A stretch of 64,000 nt of DNA from Sinorhizobium terangae (GTDB taxonomy: Bacteria > Pseudomonadota > Alphaproteobacteria > Rhizobiales > Rhizobiaceae): positions 1-64,000 of the forward strand of contig NZ_WITC01000078.1 in the NCBI RefSeq assembly GCF_009601505.1, read 5' to 3'. Below, piece after piece: positions 43,171 to 54,974 of this stretch (positions are counted from its first letter, which is position 1; every line of letters starts with the position of its first letter). The notes beneath the pieces are model-generated. The model was not told the DNA's origin, searched no databases, and saw only the letters and a list, made by a program, of their open reading frames with translations. A program made the translations under genes and the position numbers.

Positions 43171-45057
43171 ATGTTTTCACATTCCGACCATATCCGCGAA
43201 ATCGAGCGCGTCGGCCGTGGCCTTCCGAGCAGTCGCGACGATATGGTCGTCAAATCCTGGCGACGCTGCCTGGAGCATCACCGCCTCGACCCGGCGCAGG
43301 CTTGCGAGGCCTATATCGTACCGGAGACGCGGCTCAAGGAGCATCGCCAGCAATCGGAAGACCTGATCACCATCGCCCGCTCCGGTCTCGAGCATCTGTT
43401 CCGGCAGGTGGCGGGCCAGAACTATGTGCTCCTGCTCTCCGACCGGCAGGGCGTGACTGTCGAGTTCCTTGGCGACCCGCTCTTCAACAACAGCCTTCGC
43501 AAGGCGGGCCTCTATCTCGGTTCCGAATGGTCCGAATGGCGCGCCGGAACCTGCGCTGTCGGCGCCTGCATCGAGACGGGCGAGGCGTTGACGATCCACC
43601 AGACCGACCACTTCGACAACACGCACACGCCGCTCTCCTGCACGGCGGCGCCGATCTACGACATCCACGGCGAACTTTCGGCCGTCCTCGACATCTCGCT
43701 GTTGAGCTCACCGATCCTGAAGGCAAGCCAGAACCTGGCGCTTCATCTCGTCACCGCCAGCGCAAGGCGGATCGAGCTCGCCAATCTCATGGCTCAGGCT
43801 CGGCACCAATGGGTGCTGCGTTTCTCGCGCTCGCCGGAATTCCTCGACGTCGATCCGGAGGCGGCGATCTCGATCGATGGTCTTGGGCGGATTGCCGGCA
43901 TGACCCATGGCGGGGCGAAGATCCTCGCCCGATCGACCGGGCTTGACTGGCGTGATCCGCGCCAACTCATCGGCGAGCCGGTATCGCGCTTCCTCGACCT
44001 GGAGATCGACGACCTTCCCGAGCTCACGCGCCGTCGGCCGACGCAGGAGCGGCTCGTTTTCGCCCGCGACGGCAATGCGCTCTTTGCCCATGCCATCGAG
44101 CCGCATTCCGGCATCCGCGCGCCGGGCGTCTCGCGCGCTCAGATCCCGCCGCCGCTGCGCCGGCTCGGCGGCGATGCGCCCGAAATCGTCGCATTGCAGG
44201 CAAAGGCCGCGAAACTCGCCCGCACGGGGCTGCCGATCCTCATCCAGGGCGAGACCGGGACTGGCAAGGAATACCTGGCGCGCGCCATCCACGAGGGCAG
44301 CGGCCTCAACGGCCGATTCGTCGCCATCAATTGCGCGGCAATCCCCGAGCAACTGATCGAGAGCGAGCTCTTCGGCTATCTGCCGGGCGCCTTCACCGGC
44401 GCGTCCGCCAAAGGCCGCAAGGGCCTGATCGAGCAGGCGGACGGCGGCACGCTTTTTCTTGACGAGATCGGCGACATGCCTCTTGGACTGCAAAGCCGCC
44501 TGCTCCGGGTGCTGGCCGAGCGCGAAGTGCTTCCGGTCGGAGGCACGGTGCCGCGACCGGTCCAGATCAGGATCGTTTCGGCCTCGCATCGGCCGTTGCA
44601 GGCGCTGGTCTCGCAAGGCGCCTTTCGAGAGGATCTCTATTACCGGCTGAACGCTGCAACGCTCTCGGTCCCGCCGCTGAGAGACAGACGGGATTTCGAC
44701 TGGGTGCTGGAGCAGATCCTGAAGCGGCATTCCGGTGCTCAAGGTGATCTGGCGTTCTCTCCGGCCGCGCTGGTCGCCCTCAAGGCGCATGATTGGCCGG
44801 GAAACATTCGCGAACTCGACAACGCCGTCGCGGTTGCGGCGGCGCTAGCCGATGGCTCTGTCATCGAAGTTTGCGATCTTCCGGACTATCTCGTAGCGAA
44901 GATCGAGCCGGACGAGGCGGGCAATGCGGGGACGGCGTTAAGCCTGATGCTCGACGCCTGCAACTGGAACATTTCCGAGGCGGCCCGCCGTCTAGGCCTC
45001 GACCGCTCGACGGTGCATCGGCAGATCAGGCGCTATCACCTGAAGCCGCATCGGTAA
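43171..45057 (+). CDS. Sigma-54-dependent transcriptional activator, AcoR type
   Basis: A 628-residue activator: N-terminal GAF sensor (about 60-210), a short PAS-like linker (about 240-300), a sigma-54 AAA+ domain (about 335-550) and a C-terminal Fis-type HTH (NISEAARRLGLDRSTVHRQI). AAA+ motifs: Walker A GETGTGKE, the sigma-54 contact loop GAFTGAS, Walker [12 protein letters not shown] and the arginine-finger region. There is no receiver domain, so it senses a ligand directly through GAF, as AcoR does. GGGAGG precedes the ATG. The next gene, a flavin monooxygenase, has a -24/-12 promoter and is the obvious target. Confidence 0.9.
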   Translation: MFSHSDHIREIERVGRGLPSSRDDMVVKSWRRCLEHHRLDPAQACEAYIVPETRLKEHRQQSEDLITIARSGLEHLFRQVAGQNYVLLLSDRQGVTVEFLGDPLFNNSLRKAGLYLGSEWSEWRAGTCAVGACIETGEALTIHQTDHFDNTHTPLSCTAAPIYDIHGELSAVLDISLLSSPILKASQNLALHLVTASARRIELANLMAQARHQWVLRFSRSPEFLDVDPEAAISIDGLGRIAGMTHGGAKILARSTGLDWRDPRQLIGEPVSRFLDLEIDDLPELTRRRPTQERLVFARDGNALFAHAIEPHSGIRAPGVSRAQIPPPLRRLGGDAPEIVALQAKAAKLARTGLPILIQGETGTGKEYLARAIHEGSGLNGRFVAINCAAIPEQLIESELFGYLPGAFTGASAKGRKGLIEQADGGTLFLDEIGDMPLGLQSRLLRVLAEREVLPVGGTVPRPVQIRIVSASHRPLQALVSQGAFREDLYYRLNAATLSVPPLRDRRDFDWVLEQILKRHSGAQGDLAFSPAALVALKAHDWPGNIRELDNAVAVAAALADGSVIEVCDLPDYLVAKIEPDEAGNAGTALSLMLDACNWNISEAARRLGLDRSTVHRQIRRYHLKPHR

Positions 45058-45084
45058 GAGTGGCGTCACCCGATTCTGGAGGGC

Positions 45085-45156
45085 ACCTGCAACAGGTCGG
45101 GCGCCTCACTTGTGGCGACCGCATCGAGGCGTGCAACAGTCCTAATTCCTCCTGTT
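45085..45156 (+). promoter_or_regulatory. Candidate upstream activating sequences for the AcoR-type activator
   Basis: ACCTGCAACAGGT (45085-45097) is a perfect inverted repeat. The core TGCAACAG recurs at 45132-45139, 44 bp downstream, and is followed by an AACAG...CTGTT inverted repeat ending at 45156. They lie about 35-110 bp upstream of the -24 element, a usual place for activator binding. Confidence 0.45.
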
Positions 45157-45191
45157 CCTGAAAACATTGCGGTTTTCCTGGCTGCGACGCT

Positions 45192-45207
45192 TGGCACGGC
45201 CATTGCA
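45192..45207 (+). promoter_or_regulatory. Sigma-54 (-24/-12) promoter of the flavin monooxygenase gene
   Basis: TGGCACGGCCATTGCA has the invariant GG and GC at the correct spacing (TGGCAC-N5-TTGCA). Transcription would start near 45218, about 90 bp before the ATG. The same arrangement occurs before dctA in this window. Confidence 0.85.
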
Positions 45208-45307
45208 CATCGCTGTTCGACCGCAGCGGCAGCGCTGCGCAGAAATACCCTCGCCGGCGGATGAGGAGTCGCCCGCGAGCCAGGCCCAACGAAGAGGAGG
45301 AGATCTC

Positions 45308-47110
45308 ATGCTTGAAGAAAGTCCCAGCACCCGCGTTGACAGCGCGCTCGCCAAGCTCGGCAGGGCGCTCGAACAGGGCGATATCGAGGCCGCCGTCAAC
45401 CTGTTCCAGGCGGACTGTTACTGGCGCGACCTCGTCACGTTTACCTGGAACATCAGGACGATGGAGGGGCGGGACCAGATCCGCGACATGCTGACGAGCC
45501 AGCTCGCAGTGGTGAAGCCGGCGCAGTTTCGTCACGACCCGAACGAACAGGCGAGCGGCGCAGACGGCGTAACCGACGGATGGTTCGAATTCGAGACGGA
45601 CGTGGCGCGGGGCTACGGCCATATCCGGTTAAAGAACGGTCTGATCTGGACGCTTCTCACGACGATGACCGAGCTTAAAGGGCACGAGGAGCCGAAAGGC
45701 CTCAGGCGACCACTCGGCGCCGAGCACGGTCACGACCCCAATCGCCGGACGTGGACGGAAAAGCGCGAGCGGGAGGCGGCCGACCTCGGCTACGCGACGC
45801 AACCCTACGTCGTCATCATCGGCGGCGGCCAGGGCGGCATCGCGCTCGGCGCGCGCCTGCGTCAACTGAACGTGCCGGCGATCATCATCGAGAAGAACGA
45901 ACGCCCGGGCGACAGCTGGCGCAAGCGCTACAAGTCGCTCTGCCTGCACGATCCGGTCTGGTACGACCATCTGCCTTATATTCCCTTCCCGGAGAACTGG
46001 CCGGTCTTCGCGCCGAAGGACAAGATCGGCGACTGGCTGGAGATGTATACCAGGGTGATGGAGCTCAACTACTGGGGCTCGACCACCTGCAAATCCGCCA
46101 AGTACGACGAGCAGGCGAAGGAGTGGTCGGTGGTCGTCGAGCGCAACGGCGAGGAAGTCGTGCTTCGGCCGAAGCAGCTCGTGCTCGCGACCGGCATGTC
46201 GGGCAAGCCGAACATTCCGAAACTCAAGGGCCAGGACGTCTTCAAAGGCGAACAGCAGCATTCGTCTGAGCATCCGGGTCCGGACGCCTATAGCGACAAA
46301 AAGGTGGTCGTGATCGGCTCCAACAATTCCGCGCATGATATCTGCGCGGCGCTTTGGGAAGGCGGTGCCGACGTGACGATGGTGCAGCGTTCGTCGACGC
46401 ACATCGTGCGTTCGGACACGCTGATGGATATCGGGCTCGGGGAGCTCTATTCCGAGCGGGCGGTTGCCGCCGGCATGACGACGCGCAAGGCGGACCTGAT
46501 CTTCGCATCGCTGCCCTATCGGATCATGCACGAGTTCCAGATTCCGCTTTACGAGAAGATGCGCGAGCGCGACGCCAAGTTCTATGCCGATCTGGAAAAG
46601 GCCGGCTTCATGCTCGACTGGGGCGCCGACGGTTCCGGCCTGTTCATGAAATATCTGCGCCGTGGGTCCGGCTACTACATCGACGTCGGCGCCTGCGATC
46701 TCGTCATCGACGGCAGCATCAAGCTGAAATCGGGCTCCGACGTCAGCCACCTGACGGAAGATGCCGTCGTCCTGAAGGACGGCACCGAGATTCCGGCCGA
46801 CCTCGTTGTCTACGCCACCGGTTATGGCTCGATGAACGGTTGGGCGGCCGACCTCATCTCCAAGGAGGTCGCCGACAAGGTCGGCAAGGTCTGGGGCCTC
46901 GGCTCCGATACGCCGAAGGATCCGGGTCCCTGGGAGGGCGAGCAGCGCAACATGTGGAAGCCGACGCAGCAGGAGGCGCTCTGGTTCCACGGCGGCAACC
47001 TGCATCAGTCACGACATTATTCGCAGTATCTTTCACTGCAGCTGAAGGCCCGCTGCGAAGGCATTCCGACGCCGGTCTACGGTCTCCAGGAGCGTCATCA
47101 CCTCGGTTGA
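45308..47110 (+). CDS. Flavin-containing monooxygenase with N-terminal NTF2-like domain
   Basis: A 600-residue protein. Residues about 10-130 form a SnoaL/NTF2-like domain (ALEQGDIEAAVNLFQADCYW; TMEGRDQIRDML). From about 165 it is an FMO/Baeyer-Villiger-like monooxygenase: FAD motif IIGGGQGG (171-178), an FMO-type fingerprint FKGEQQHSSEH (312-322), NADPH motif VIGSNNSAHDI (335-345) and YATGYGSMNGW. It would use NADPH and O2 to oxygenate a carbonyl or heteroatom. GAGGAGGAG precedes the ATG. It is controlled by the sigma-54 promoter at 45192-45207 and probably by the upstream AcoR-type activator. Substrate unknown. Confidence 0.88.
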   Translation: MLEESPSTRVDSALAKLGRALEQGDIEAAVNLFQADCYWRDLVTFTWNIRTMEGRDQIRDMLTSQLAVVKPAQFRHDPNEQASGADGVTDGWFEFETDVARGYGHIRLKNGLIWTLLTTMTELKGHEEPKGLRRPLGAEHGHDPNRRTWTEKREREAADLGYATQPYVVIIGGGQGGIALGARLRQLNVPAIIIEKNERPGDSWRKRYKSLCLHDPVWYDHLPYIPFPENWPVFAPKDKIGDWLEMYTRVMELNYWGSTTCKSAKYDEQAKEWSVVVERNGEEVVLRPKQLVLATGMSGKPNIPKLKGQDVFKGEQQHSSEHPGPDAYSDKKVVVIGSNNSAHDICAALWEGGADVTMVQRSSTHIVRSDTLMDIGLGELYSERAVAAGMTTRKADLIFASLPYRIMHEFQIPLYEKMRERDAKFYADLEKAGFMLDWGADGSGLFMKYLRRGSGYYIDVGACDLVIDGSIKLKSGSDVSHLTEDAVVLKDGTEIPADLVVYATGYGSMNGWAADLISKEVADKVGKVWGLGSDTPKDPGPWEGEQRNMWKPTQQEALWFHGGNLHQSRHYSQYLSLQLKARCEGIPTPVYGLQERHHLG

Positions 47111-47125
47111 TTGGCGATGCACAGC

Positions 47126-47302
47126 CTAACTGTCCAGATTGAGCGAAAGCTGTGCGCCGCCACGCTTCAGCACGGGCAGGGGCGGGGTCAATTGAATCCG
47201 CCCGAAGATCTGTCTGCGCCGTTCTTCCTCGCGCTCTCGCCGGACGCGAGAAGCAGCAACGACGGCCATGGCGCGGTTTATGACTTCTTCGGCATGGGTC
47301 AT
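47126..47302 (-). CDS. Small hypothetical protein
   Basis: A 58-residue open frame starting MTHAEEVINRAMAV and containing a basic/acidic central segment (RVRREREEERRRQ), likely helical. GGAGAG lies about 4-6 bp before the ATG, which is the main reason for accepting it. No family is recognised. It sits between the flavin monooxygenase and katG, opposite in strand to the former. Confidence 0.4.
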   Translation of the reverse strand: MTHAEEVINRAMAVVAASRVRREREEERRRQIFGRIQLTPPLPVLKRGGAQLSLNLDS

Positions 47303-47469
47303 GATAGCTCTCCGAATGTTCACGTTATGTTCTCATTTGGGAACCGCGTTGTCAACCGCCGTCCACAAGCCTCGTGTGCGTGCTTGGCCATCGTAAGCTG
47401 GCACTTGAGAATGCCTATTGAGTGGAGCTTTGGTTCAACTTTTCTGGGCTGATTCACAACCCGAATTGT

Positions 47470-47494
47470 GGGTCCCGGCAAGTTGCCGGGACCC
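47470..47494. terminator. Perfect hairpin downstream of katG
   Basis: GGGTCCCGGCAA (47470-47481) and TTGCCGGGACCC (47483-47494) form a perfect 12-base inverted repeat with a single central base. It lies 55 bp after the katG stop on the minus strand. There is no T-run, so termination is likely but not certain. Confidence 0.55.
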
Positions 47495-47548
47495 GTCTCT
47501 CATATTTATGCACCGACCCGTACACCGGTACGGCCGATTCGACCCGGA

Positions 47549-49945
<2,397 letters not shown>

Positions 49946-50015
49946 TTAATCACTCTAGCAAAAGGGTTCCATTAATTTAAGTTGGATTTCCTGATCGCTG
50001 CGATAAGATGAAGTT

Positions 50016-50948
50016 ATGATCAATTTCACACTCAAGCAGCTTCGCTATTTCGAGGCATTGGCCCGATACGGCCATTTCGGGCGCGCGGCGGATGCCTGCG
50101 CAATCTCTCAACCCGCATTGTCGGTGCAGATCAAGGAACTGGAGGAAGCACTGGGCACGGAGCTCTTTGAACGAGGCGCGCGCCAGGTTCGGCTCAGCAG
50201 TTTCGGAGAGGTGCTTGCCCAGCGCGTGCGCGACATCCTGCGCTCGGTCGATGAACTTGCCGATCTGGCGCGCGCTTCGCAGAACCGGCTGGCGGGACGG
50301 CTGCGGATCGGCGTCATTCCGACGGTGGCTCCCTACCTGCTGCCCAGGATTATAGGCAATCTCACCCGCATGTATGATGGGCTCGATATCAACGTGCGCG
50401 AGACGCTGACGTCGAAGCTGGTTCAGGACCTGTTGGAGGGCCGGCTCGACACGGCCATCGTGGCACTGCCGATCTCCGAACCGTCCTTGACCGAGGTTGC
50501 GCTCTTCGAGGAGAATTTTGTGCTCGTTCGGCCGGATGACGACGAGGGAAAGCCGGTGCCCAGTCGCGAAAGCTTGCGTGAAATGCGGCTGCTTCTGCTT
50601 GAGGAGGGCCATTGCTTTCGCGACCAGGCCCTGTCCTTCTGCAATATGCGCTCGGCGCTGCCGCGGGAATTGCTGGACGGCAGCTCCCTGTCCACGCTGG
50701 TCCAGATGGTCAGCGCCGGCATCGGTGTCACGCTGATCCCGGAGATGGCCGTACCGGTGGAAACGCGCTCGGCATCGGTGTCTGTTGCCCGCTTCGAGAG
50801 CCCCCAGCCCTCGCGCACGATCGGCATGATCTGGCGCAAGACGAGCCCCTTGGCCAAGCAACTGCTGCAGATTTCAGAAGTCGTTCGCCAATGCGCGGAT
50901 AAGATGCCGGCGAGATCCGGATCGGCGGTGAGAGCAGGGTCTGATTGA
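50016..50948 (+). CDS. oxyR: Hydrogen-peroxide-responsive LysR regulator OxyR
   Basis: A 310-residue LysR-family regulator with HTH at about 1-60 (FGRAADACAISQPALSVQIK) and the redox-sensing pair C200 and C209 (EEGHCFRDQALSFC), matching Cys199/Cys208 of E. coli OxyR. Peroxide forms a disulfide between them and switches DNA binding. The start is immediate and gives the family N-terminus. Divergence from katG confirms the assignment. A strong hairpin follows 32 bp after the stop. Confidence 0.94.
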   Translation: MINFTLKQLRYFEALARYGHFGRAADACAISQPALSVQIKELEEALGTELFERGARQVRLSSFGEVLAQRVRDILRSVDELADLARASQNRLAGRLRIGVIPTVAPYLLPRIIGNLTRMYDGLDINVRETLTSKLVQDLLEGRLDTAIVALPISEPSLTEVALFEENFVLVRPDDDEGKPVPSRESLREMRLLLLEEGHCFRDQALSFCNMRSALPRELLDGSSLSTLVQMVSAGIGVTLIPEMAVPVETRSASVSVARFESPQPSRTIGMIWRKTSPLAKQLLQISEVVRQCADKMPARSGSAVRAGSD

Positions 50949-50980
50949 ATCATTGTTACAACTGCCGAGCACCGGACGGC

Positions 50981-51014
50981 ACCCCCCTCTGCCCGGCAGG
51001 GCAGAGGGGGGTGT
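50981..51014. terminator. Perfect 15-bp hairpin after oxyR
   Basis: CACCCCCCTCTGCCC (50981-50995) pairs without mismatch with 51000-51014 around a GGCA tetraloop. It lies between convergent genes. No T-run follows, so it is a stable stem-loop that may end or protect the oxyR transcript. Confidence 0.6.
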
Positions 51015-51077
51015 CAACGCCGCCGCGTTCCAAATTTCCGCCGCTGCAGCATGATCCGATTGCGTTTGGATTGCGCT

Positions 51078-51107
51078 GATGCCCGGCCGGAGTGGCGGCC
51101 GGGCATC
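51078..51107. terminator. Perfect 12-bp hairpin after the aldehyde-oxidoreductase gene
   Basis: GATGCCCGGCCG (51078-51089) and CGGCCGGGCATC (51096-51107) form a perfect stem with a 6-nt loop. It starts 5 bp after the minus-strand stop at 51113. No T-run follows. Confidence 0.6.
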
Positions 51108-51112
51108 GGAGA

Positions 51113-53329
51113 CTATGCGTTGAGCGATTTTGAGAACGGCATGACGCGGATCCGCTTGCCGAGCGCCTTGTAGGCGGCATTGGCAACGGCCGGGCCGATC
51201 GGCGGAACCCCAGGTTCGCCGATGCCGGAGGGCGGATTGGCCGAGGGCACGATGTGGACTTCGACCTTCGGCATGGAGTCGATCCTGAGCGGCGTATAGA
51301 CGTCGAAATTGCCCTGATCGACCTTGCCGTCCGTCAGCGTGATTTCCTCGCCCAGAATGGCGCCGAGCCCGAAGCCGATGCCGCCCTCGACCTGGGCGCG
51401 GACCTGGTCCGGGTTGATCGCCAGACCGCAATCAACGGCGGCGACCACGCGTTCGACCTTGATGCCGCCATTCCCGTCCGTCGATACCTCGGCGATCTGT
51501 GCCACCACGGAGCCGAAGCTTTCTGCGAGGGCGACACCGCGAAAGCGGCCTTCGGGCAACGGCTTCTGCCATTCCGCCTTGTCCGCCGCCAGCTTGAGCA
51601 CGGTTGCGTGGCGCGACTCTGGCTCGAGCAAGGACAGACGGAATTCCACCGGATCGCGTCCCGCCGCTTCGGCTACCTCGTCGAGGAAGGTTTCGGCGGC
51701 AAAGGCGGTATGCGTCGAGCCGACCGAACGCCACCAGAGAACGGGAACACCGACGTCGGTGGTGGTGAGGCCGACTGTCTGGTTGGGGATGCCATAGGGC
51801 AGGTTGCTCGCCCCTTCGACCGACGTCGGGTCGACCCCGTTTTTGACCATCCCCTCGAACGCCGTCTTCGCCATGATGGACTGGCCGACGATGTGATTGT
51901 TCCAGGCGACGAGCTTTCCGTCCGCATCGATGCCAGCCTTGAGGGTGTGCACATAGGCGGGGCGATAGCGGCCCGCGCGCATGTCGTCCTCGCGCGTCCA
52001 CTGCACCTTTACCGGGGCACGGAACCCGATCGCCTTCGCCGCATGCACGGCCTCGACGACGACATCGCCGTCGAAGACGGCCCGCCGGCCGAAGCTGCCG
52101 CCCGACTTCATGACGTTCAGGCGGACCTTGTCGGGGGCGATTCCGGCGATCTCGCCGGCAAGCTTCTGGTAGACGTCCGGGAACTGGTGTCCGCCCCAGA
52201 CCTCGAGCGTGCCGTCCTCATTCATGCGCGCGACGGCATTCAGCGGCTCCAGGGCGGCGTGCGCGAGATAGGGGAACTCGAAGCTCGCTTCGATGACCTT
52301 CGCCGCCTGCGCAAAGGCGGCATCGGCGTCGCCCTCCTTGCGGGCAACCGCCGCCGGGGTCTTTTTCGCGAGATCGCGGTACGTGGACATGACCGCCTGC
52401 GTGCCGCGCTTTTCCGCCGCCGCGTCGTCCCACTCCACCTTGACTGCCTCGCGCCCCTTGATCGCCGCCCACATGTGTTCGCCAATCACCGCAATTCCCC
52501 GCGGAGTTTCGACGACGTCGACTACGCCCTTGATGCCGCGGGCGGCAGAGGGGTCGAAGGACTTCGCCTTCGCGCCGAAGAGGGGCGGGTGGATCATCAC
52601 GGCCGTCAGCATGCCGGGCAGCTTGACGTCGATCGTATATTGCTCCGTCCCGTTCGTTTTGCGGGCGCTGTCGAAACGCTTCAGGCCGGCATTGCCGATC
52701 AGCTTCCAGTCGCCCGGCTGTTTGAGCTTCACATCTGTCGGCGCCGGCATCGCCGCCGCCCTGGCGGCAAAGACGCCGAAGCCGCCGCTCTTGCCCGAGG
52801 GATGAGCAAGAATGCCGTTCTCGACGGTGATTTCCGCCGCATCGACGCCCCACTCGGAGGCCGCCGCAGCGACAAGCATGGCGCGGGCCGCGGCACCCGC
52901 CTTGCGATAGCGCTCCCACGAGGACGCCATCGAGGTCGAACCTCCGGTTGCCTGGATTGCACCGCCGAAGGCGAGATTGCCGTAGGCCTTGATATTGCCG
53001 GCGGCACCCTTCACGTCGATCGCCGACCAGTCTGCATCGAGTTCTTCCGCCACCAGCGTGGCGAGGCCGTTATAGGAGCCTTGCCCCATTTCGAACTGCG
53101 ATGAAAGGACGGTCACCTTTCCATCGCCGTCGATTATCAGATAGGGCGAAAAGGAATGCGCGCCTTCTGCCGATGTCGTCTCGGCGGCCGCCGCCGGCGA
53201 TGCATGCAGGAGGTGGAAGCCGACGGCGATGCCGGTGCCGGCAGCGAGCGCGCCAATGAGGAACTGCCGCCGCGACGCCTCAACCCGTGCAGCGGGGAGG
53301 GTAACCGATTGCATCAGTCTCGGGATCAT
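51113..53329 (-). CDS. Molybdenum-cofactor aldehyde oxidoreductase large subunit (IorB-like)
   Basis: A 738-residue molybdopterin-binding subunit of the xanthine oxidase family. A twin-arginine signal ([14 protein letters not shown], about 18-31) shows Tat export, so the enzyme works in the periplasm, as in isoquinoline 1-oxidoreductase-type enzymes. Moco-binding elements include [27 protein letters not shown] and, near the C-terminus, the catalytic glutamate in [17 protein letters not shown] precedes the ATG, 3 bp after the true end of the small-subunit frame. It would hydroxylate an aldehyde or N-heterocycle with water as oxygen donor. Its electron-transfer partner gene is interrupted by a stop codon. 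Confidence 0.88.
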   Translation of the reverse strand: MIPRLMQSVTLPAARVEASRRQFLIGALAAGTGIAVGFHLLHASPAAAAETTSAEGAHSFSPYLIIDGDGKVTVLSSQFEMGQGSYNGLATLVAEELDADWSAIDVKGAAGNIKAYGNLAFGGAIQATGGSTSMASSWERYRKAGAAARAMLVAAAASEWGVDAAEITVENGILAHPSGKSGGFGVFAARAAAMPAPTDVKLKQPGDWKLIGNAGLKRFDSARKTNGTEQYTIDVKLPGMLTAVMIHPPLFGAKAKSFDPSAARGIKGVVDVVETPRGIAVIGEHMWAAIKGREAVKVEWDDAAAEKRGTQAVMSTYRDLAKKTPAAVARKEGDADAAFAQAAKVIEASFEFPYLAHAALEPLNAVARMNEDGTLEVWGGHQFPDVYQKLAGEIAGIAPDKVRLNVMKSGGSFGRRAVFDGDVVVEAVHAAKAIGFRAPVKVQWTREDDMRAGRYRPAYVHTLKAGIDADGKLVAWNNHIVGQSIMAKTAFEGMVKNGVDPTSVEGASNLPYGIPNQTVGLTTTDVGVPVLWWRSVGSTHTAFAAETFLDEVAEAAGRDPVEFRLSLLEPESRHATVLKLAADKAEWQKPLPEGRFRGVALAESFGSVVAQIAEVSTDGNGGIKVERVVAAVDCGLAINPDQVRAQVEGGIGFGLGAILGEEITLTDGKVDQGNFDVYTPLRIDSMPKVEVHIVPSANPPSGIGEPGVPPIGPAVANAAYKALGKRIRVMPFSKSLNA

Positions 53330-53332
53330 GGC

Positions 53333-53791
53333 TCAGCCCTCCAGGCGCTTTGCGGCTTCATGAATGCCGGCTCGGATTCGATGATAGGTCGCGCAGCGAC
53401 AGAGATTGCCCGCCATTGCGGCGTCAATGTCCTCGTCGCTGGGCTTCGGATTGCTGGTCAGAAGATCTGTCGCCGACATGATTTGTCCCTACTGACAGTA
53501 GCCGCACTGCGGCACGTCGAGATCGGCCCAGACGGCCTGGACCGCTTCCGCGACCTTGCCCTTGAGCCCCTCGATGGTGGTTACCTCAGCTCCTTCGATG
53601 TCGCCGATGAGCGTCTGGCAGGACCGGACCGGCGCGCCATCGACATAGACCGTGCAGGCGCCGCATTGCGCCATGCCGCAACCGAACTTCGTACCTGTCA
53701 GTCCCACAAGATCGCGGATCACCCAGAGAAGCGGCATATCCGCCTCGGCTTCGACCGAGTGCTTGACGCCGTTGATCGTCACAATTGCCAT
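53333..53791 (-). pseudogene. 2Fe-2S subunit of aldehyde oxidoreductase (IorA-like), interrupted by in-frame TAG
   Basis: The frame from MAIVTINGVKHSVEAEAD runs to CGYCQ and then meets TAG (complement of 53489-53491; codon 101). In the same frame the sequence continues perfectly as the rest of the subunit: [20 protein letters not shown], then [11 protein letters not shown], ending EAAKRLEG and a stop at 53333. Most relatives have Ser at the interrupted position (CGYCQSGQIM), one base from TAG. The first cluster ligands (GCGMAQCGAC) are before the stop, but the CRC pair of the second cluster is after it, so the truncated 100-residue product lacks a complete electron path. GAGGAG precedes the ATG. 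It could be a recent null mutation, readthrough or a sequencing error. Confidence 0.82.
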
Positions 53792-54017
53792 GGTGGTCTC
53801 CTCGCGTTGGGCGCAGCTCTCGGCTTGGGAGATGCCGGTTCGTGCGCCGCAGCCATTCGCCAGGCTGCGGCCAGAGCTTAGAAGACCATACCGCGGCCCG
53901 GTAGAGTCGATCCTGTCGGATTGTTGCCTATTCCTGTCGACTTGACGCAATTGTGATCATGGTGACGCCGCCACGTCGAGCCAAGCGAATCGATTTGAGT
54001 GCCGCACCGCGCCGTTT

Positions 54018-54974
54018 CTAGTCGATCGAGTCGCGCCTGTTCGGCTCGCTGGAGTTCAGGATCGACCTGATGTCCCTTATCGGCGGATGGCCGAAAGCAC
54101 GTCGATATTCCCGGCTGAATTGCGTCGGGCTCTCGTAACCGACGCGTGCGGCGGCCGTCGCTGCGTCGAGCGACTGCGACAGCATCAGGTCCCGTGCGTG
54201 ATGCAGGCGCAGGTGCTTCTGGAACTGCAGCGGGCTCATTGCGGTCATCGCGCGGAAATGGTGGTGGAGCGTCGAAACGCCCATGTTCGCAACCTCTGCC
54301 AACTCCTCGACGCGCAACGGCCGGGCATAATTTTCCTTCAACCATGCCACCGCCTTTGCGACGCGGTTGCTGTTGGTGCCGGCGAGCGCGAAGCGCCGAA
54401 GCCGCGTCCCTTGCTCGCCGGTAAGCAACCGGTAGAGGATCTCATTGTGAATATGATTGGCAAGGAAAGGGATGTCCGCCGGCGAGTTCACCAGCGAAAT
54501 CAGTCGCAACAGCGCGTCGAACAATTCCGGTGTCGCGGCGCCGACGACGACGCCGAGGTCGCGTTCGGGCATGTCCGCTGGCTGTATGTCGTGATCGGTG
54601 ATGATCCTGCGCAGTTTCTCCAGATCAAGGCGCAGGGTCGCGGCCACATAAGGCTCGCCCTCGCTCGCCTCGCAGATCTGGCCGGTCATGGGCAAGCCGA
54701 TGGCGGTCACGAAGAAGCAGGACTCGTCGTAGACGAGCGTTTCGTTGCCGACCTTGACGCGCTTGCTACCCTTGACGATCAGCGACAGGCTCGGTTCCGA
54801 GACACCGGAAAACGGCCCGGCCGGCTCGATGACGCGGTAGAGGACGAGCCCCGGGATCGGATGGCTGTAGCGAACCCCGTCCCACGGCAGTTGCGAGAGC
54901 TTGTCGAGAATTCGCGTGCGAAGGGGCGCTGTTTCTTCGCGCAGGTCGCGCTTCTGCATGCTTGCCTCGCTCAT
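54018..54974 (-). CDS. AraC-family transcriptional regulator
   Basis: A 318-residue regulator with an N-terminal AraC-type cupin-like domain (LVLYRVIEPAGPFSGVSEPS; SLIVKGSKRVKVGNE) and a C-terminal double HTH (VEELAEVANMGVSTLHHHFR; DAATAAARVGYESPTQFSRE). It resembles the YqhC-like group, which often respond to aldehydes. It is upstream of, and in the same direction as, the aldehyde-oxidoreductase genes with about 226 bp between, so it may control them. The start is uncertain: MSEAS at 54974 is used; MQKRD at 54959 has a better GAGG, and an ATG at 55004 is also in frame. Confidence 0.85.
   Translation of the reverse strand: MSEASMQKRDLREETAPLRTRILDKLSQLPWDGVRYSHPIPGLVLYRVIEPAGPFSGVSEPSLSLIVKGSKRVKVGNETLVYDESCFFVTAIGLPMTGQICEASEGEPYVAATLRLDLEKLRRIITDHDIQPADMPERDLGVVVGAATPELFDALLRLISLVNSPADIPFLANHIHNEILYRLLTGEQGTRLRRFALAGTNSNRVAKAVAWLKENYARPLRVEELAEVANMGVSTLHHHFRAMTAMSPLQFQKHLRLHHARDLMLSQSLDAATAAARVGYESPTQFSREYRRAFGHPPIRDIRSILNSSEPNRRDSID

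Noticed and set aside
47329-47344. GTTCTC...GGGAAC inverted repeat as a LexA box
   Set aside because: The alphaproteobacterial LexA site is a direct repeat (GTTC-N7-GTTC), which this is not, and no SOS gene is adjacent.
51254-53104. Plus-strand open frame of 616 codons opposite the Mo-oxidoreductase
   Set aside because: Antisense artefact of GC-rich codons; no start signal or motif.
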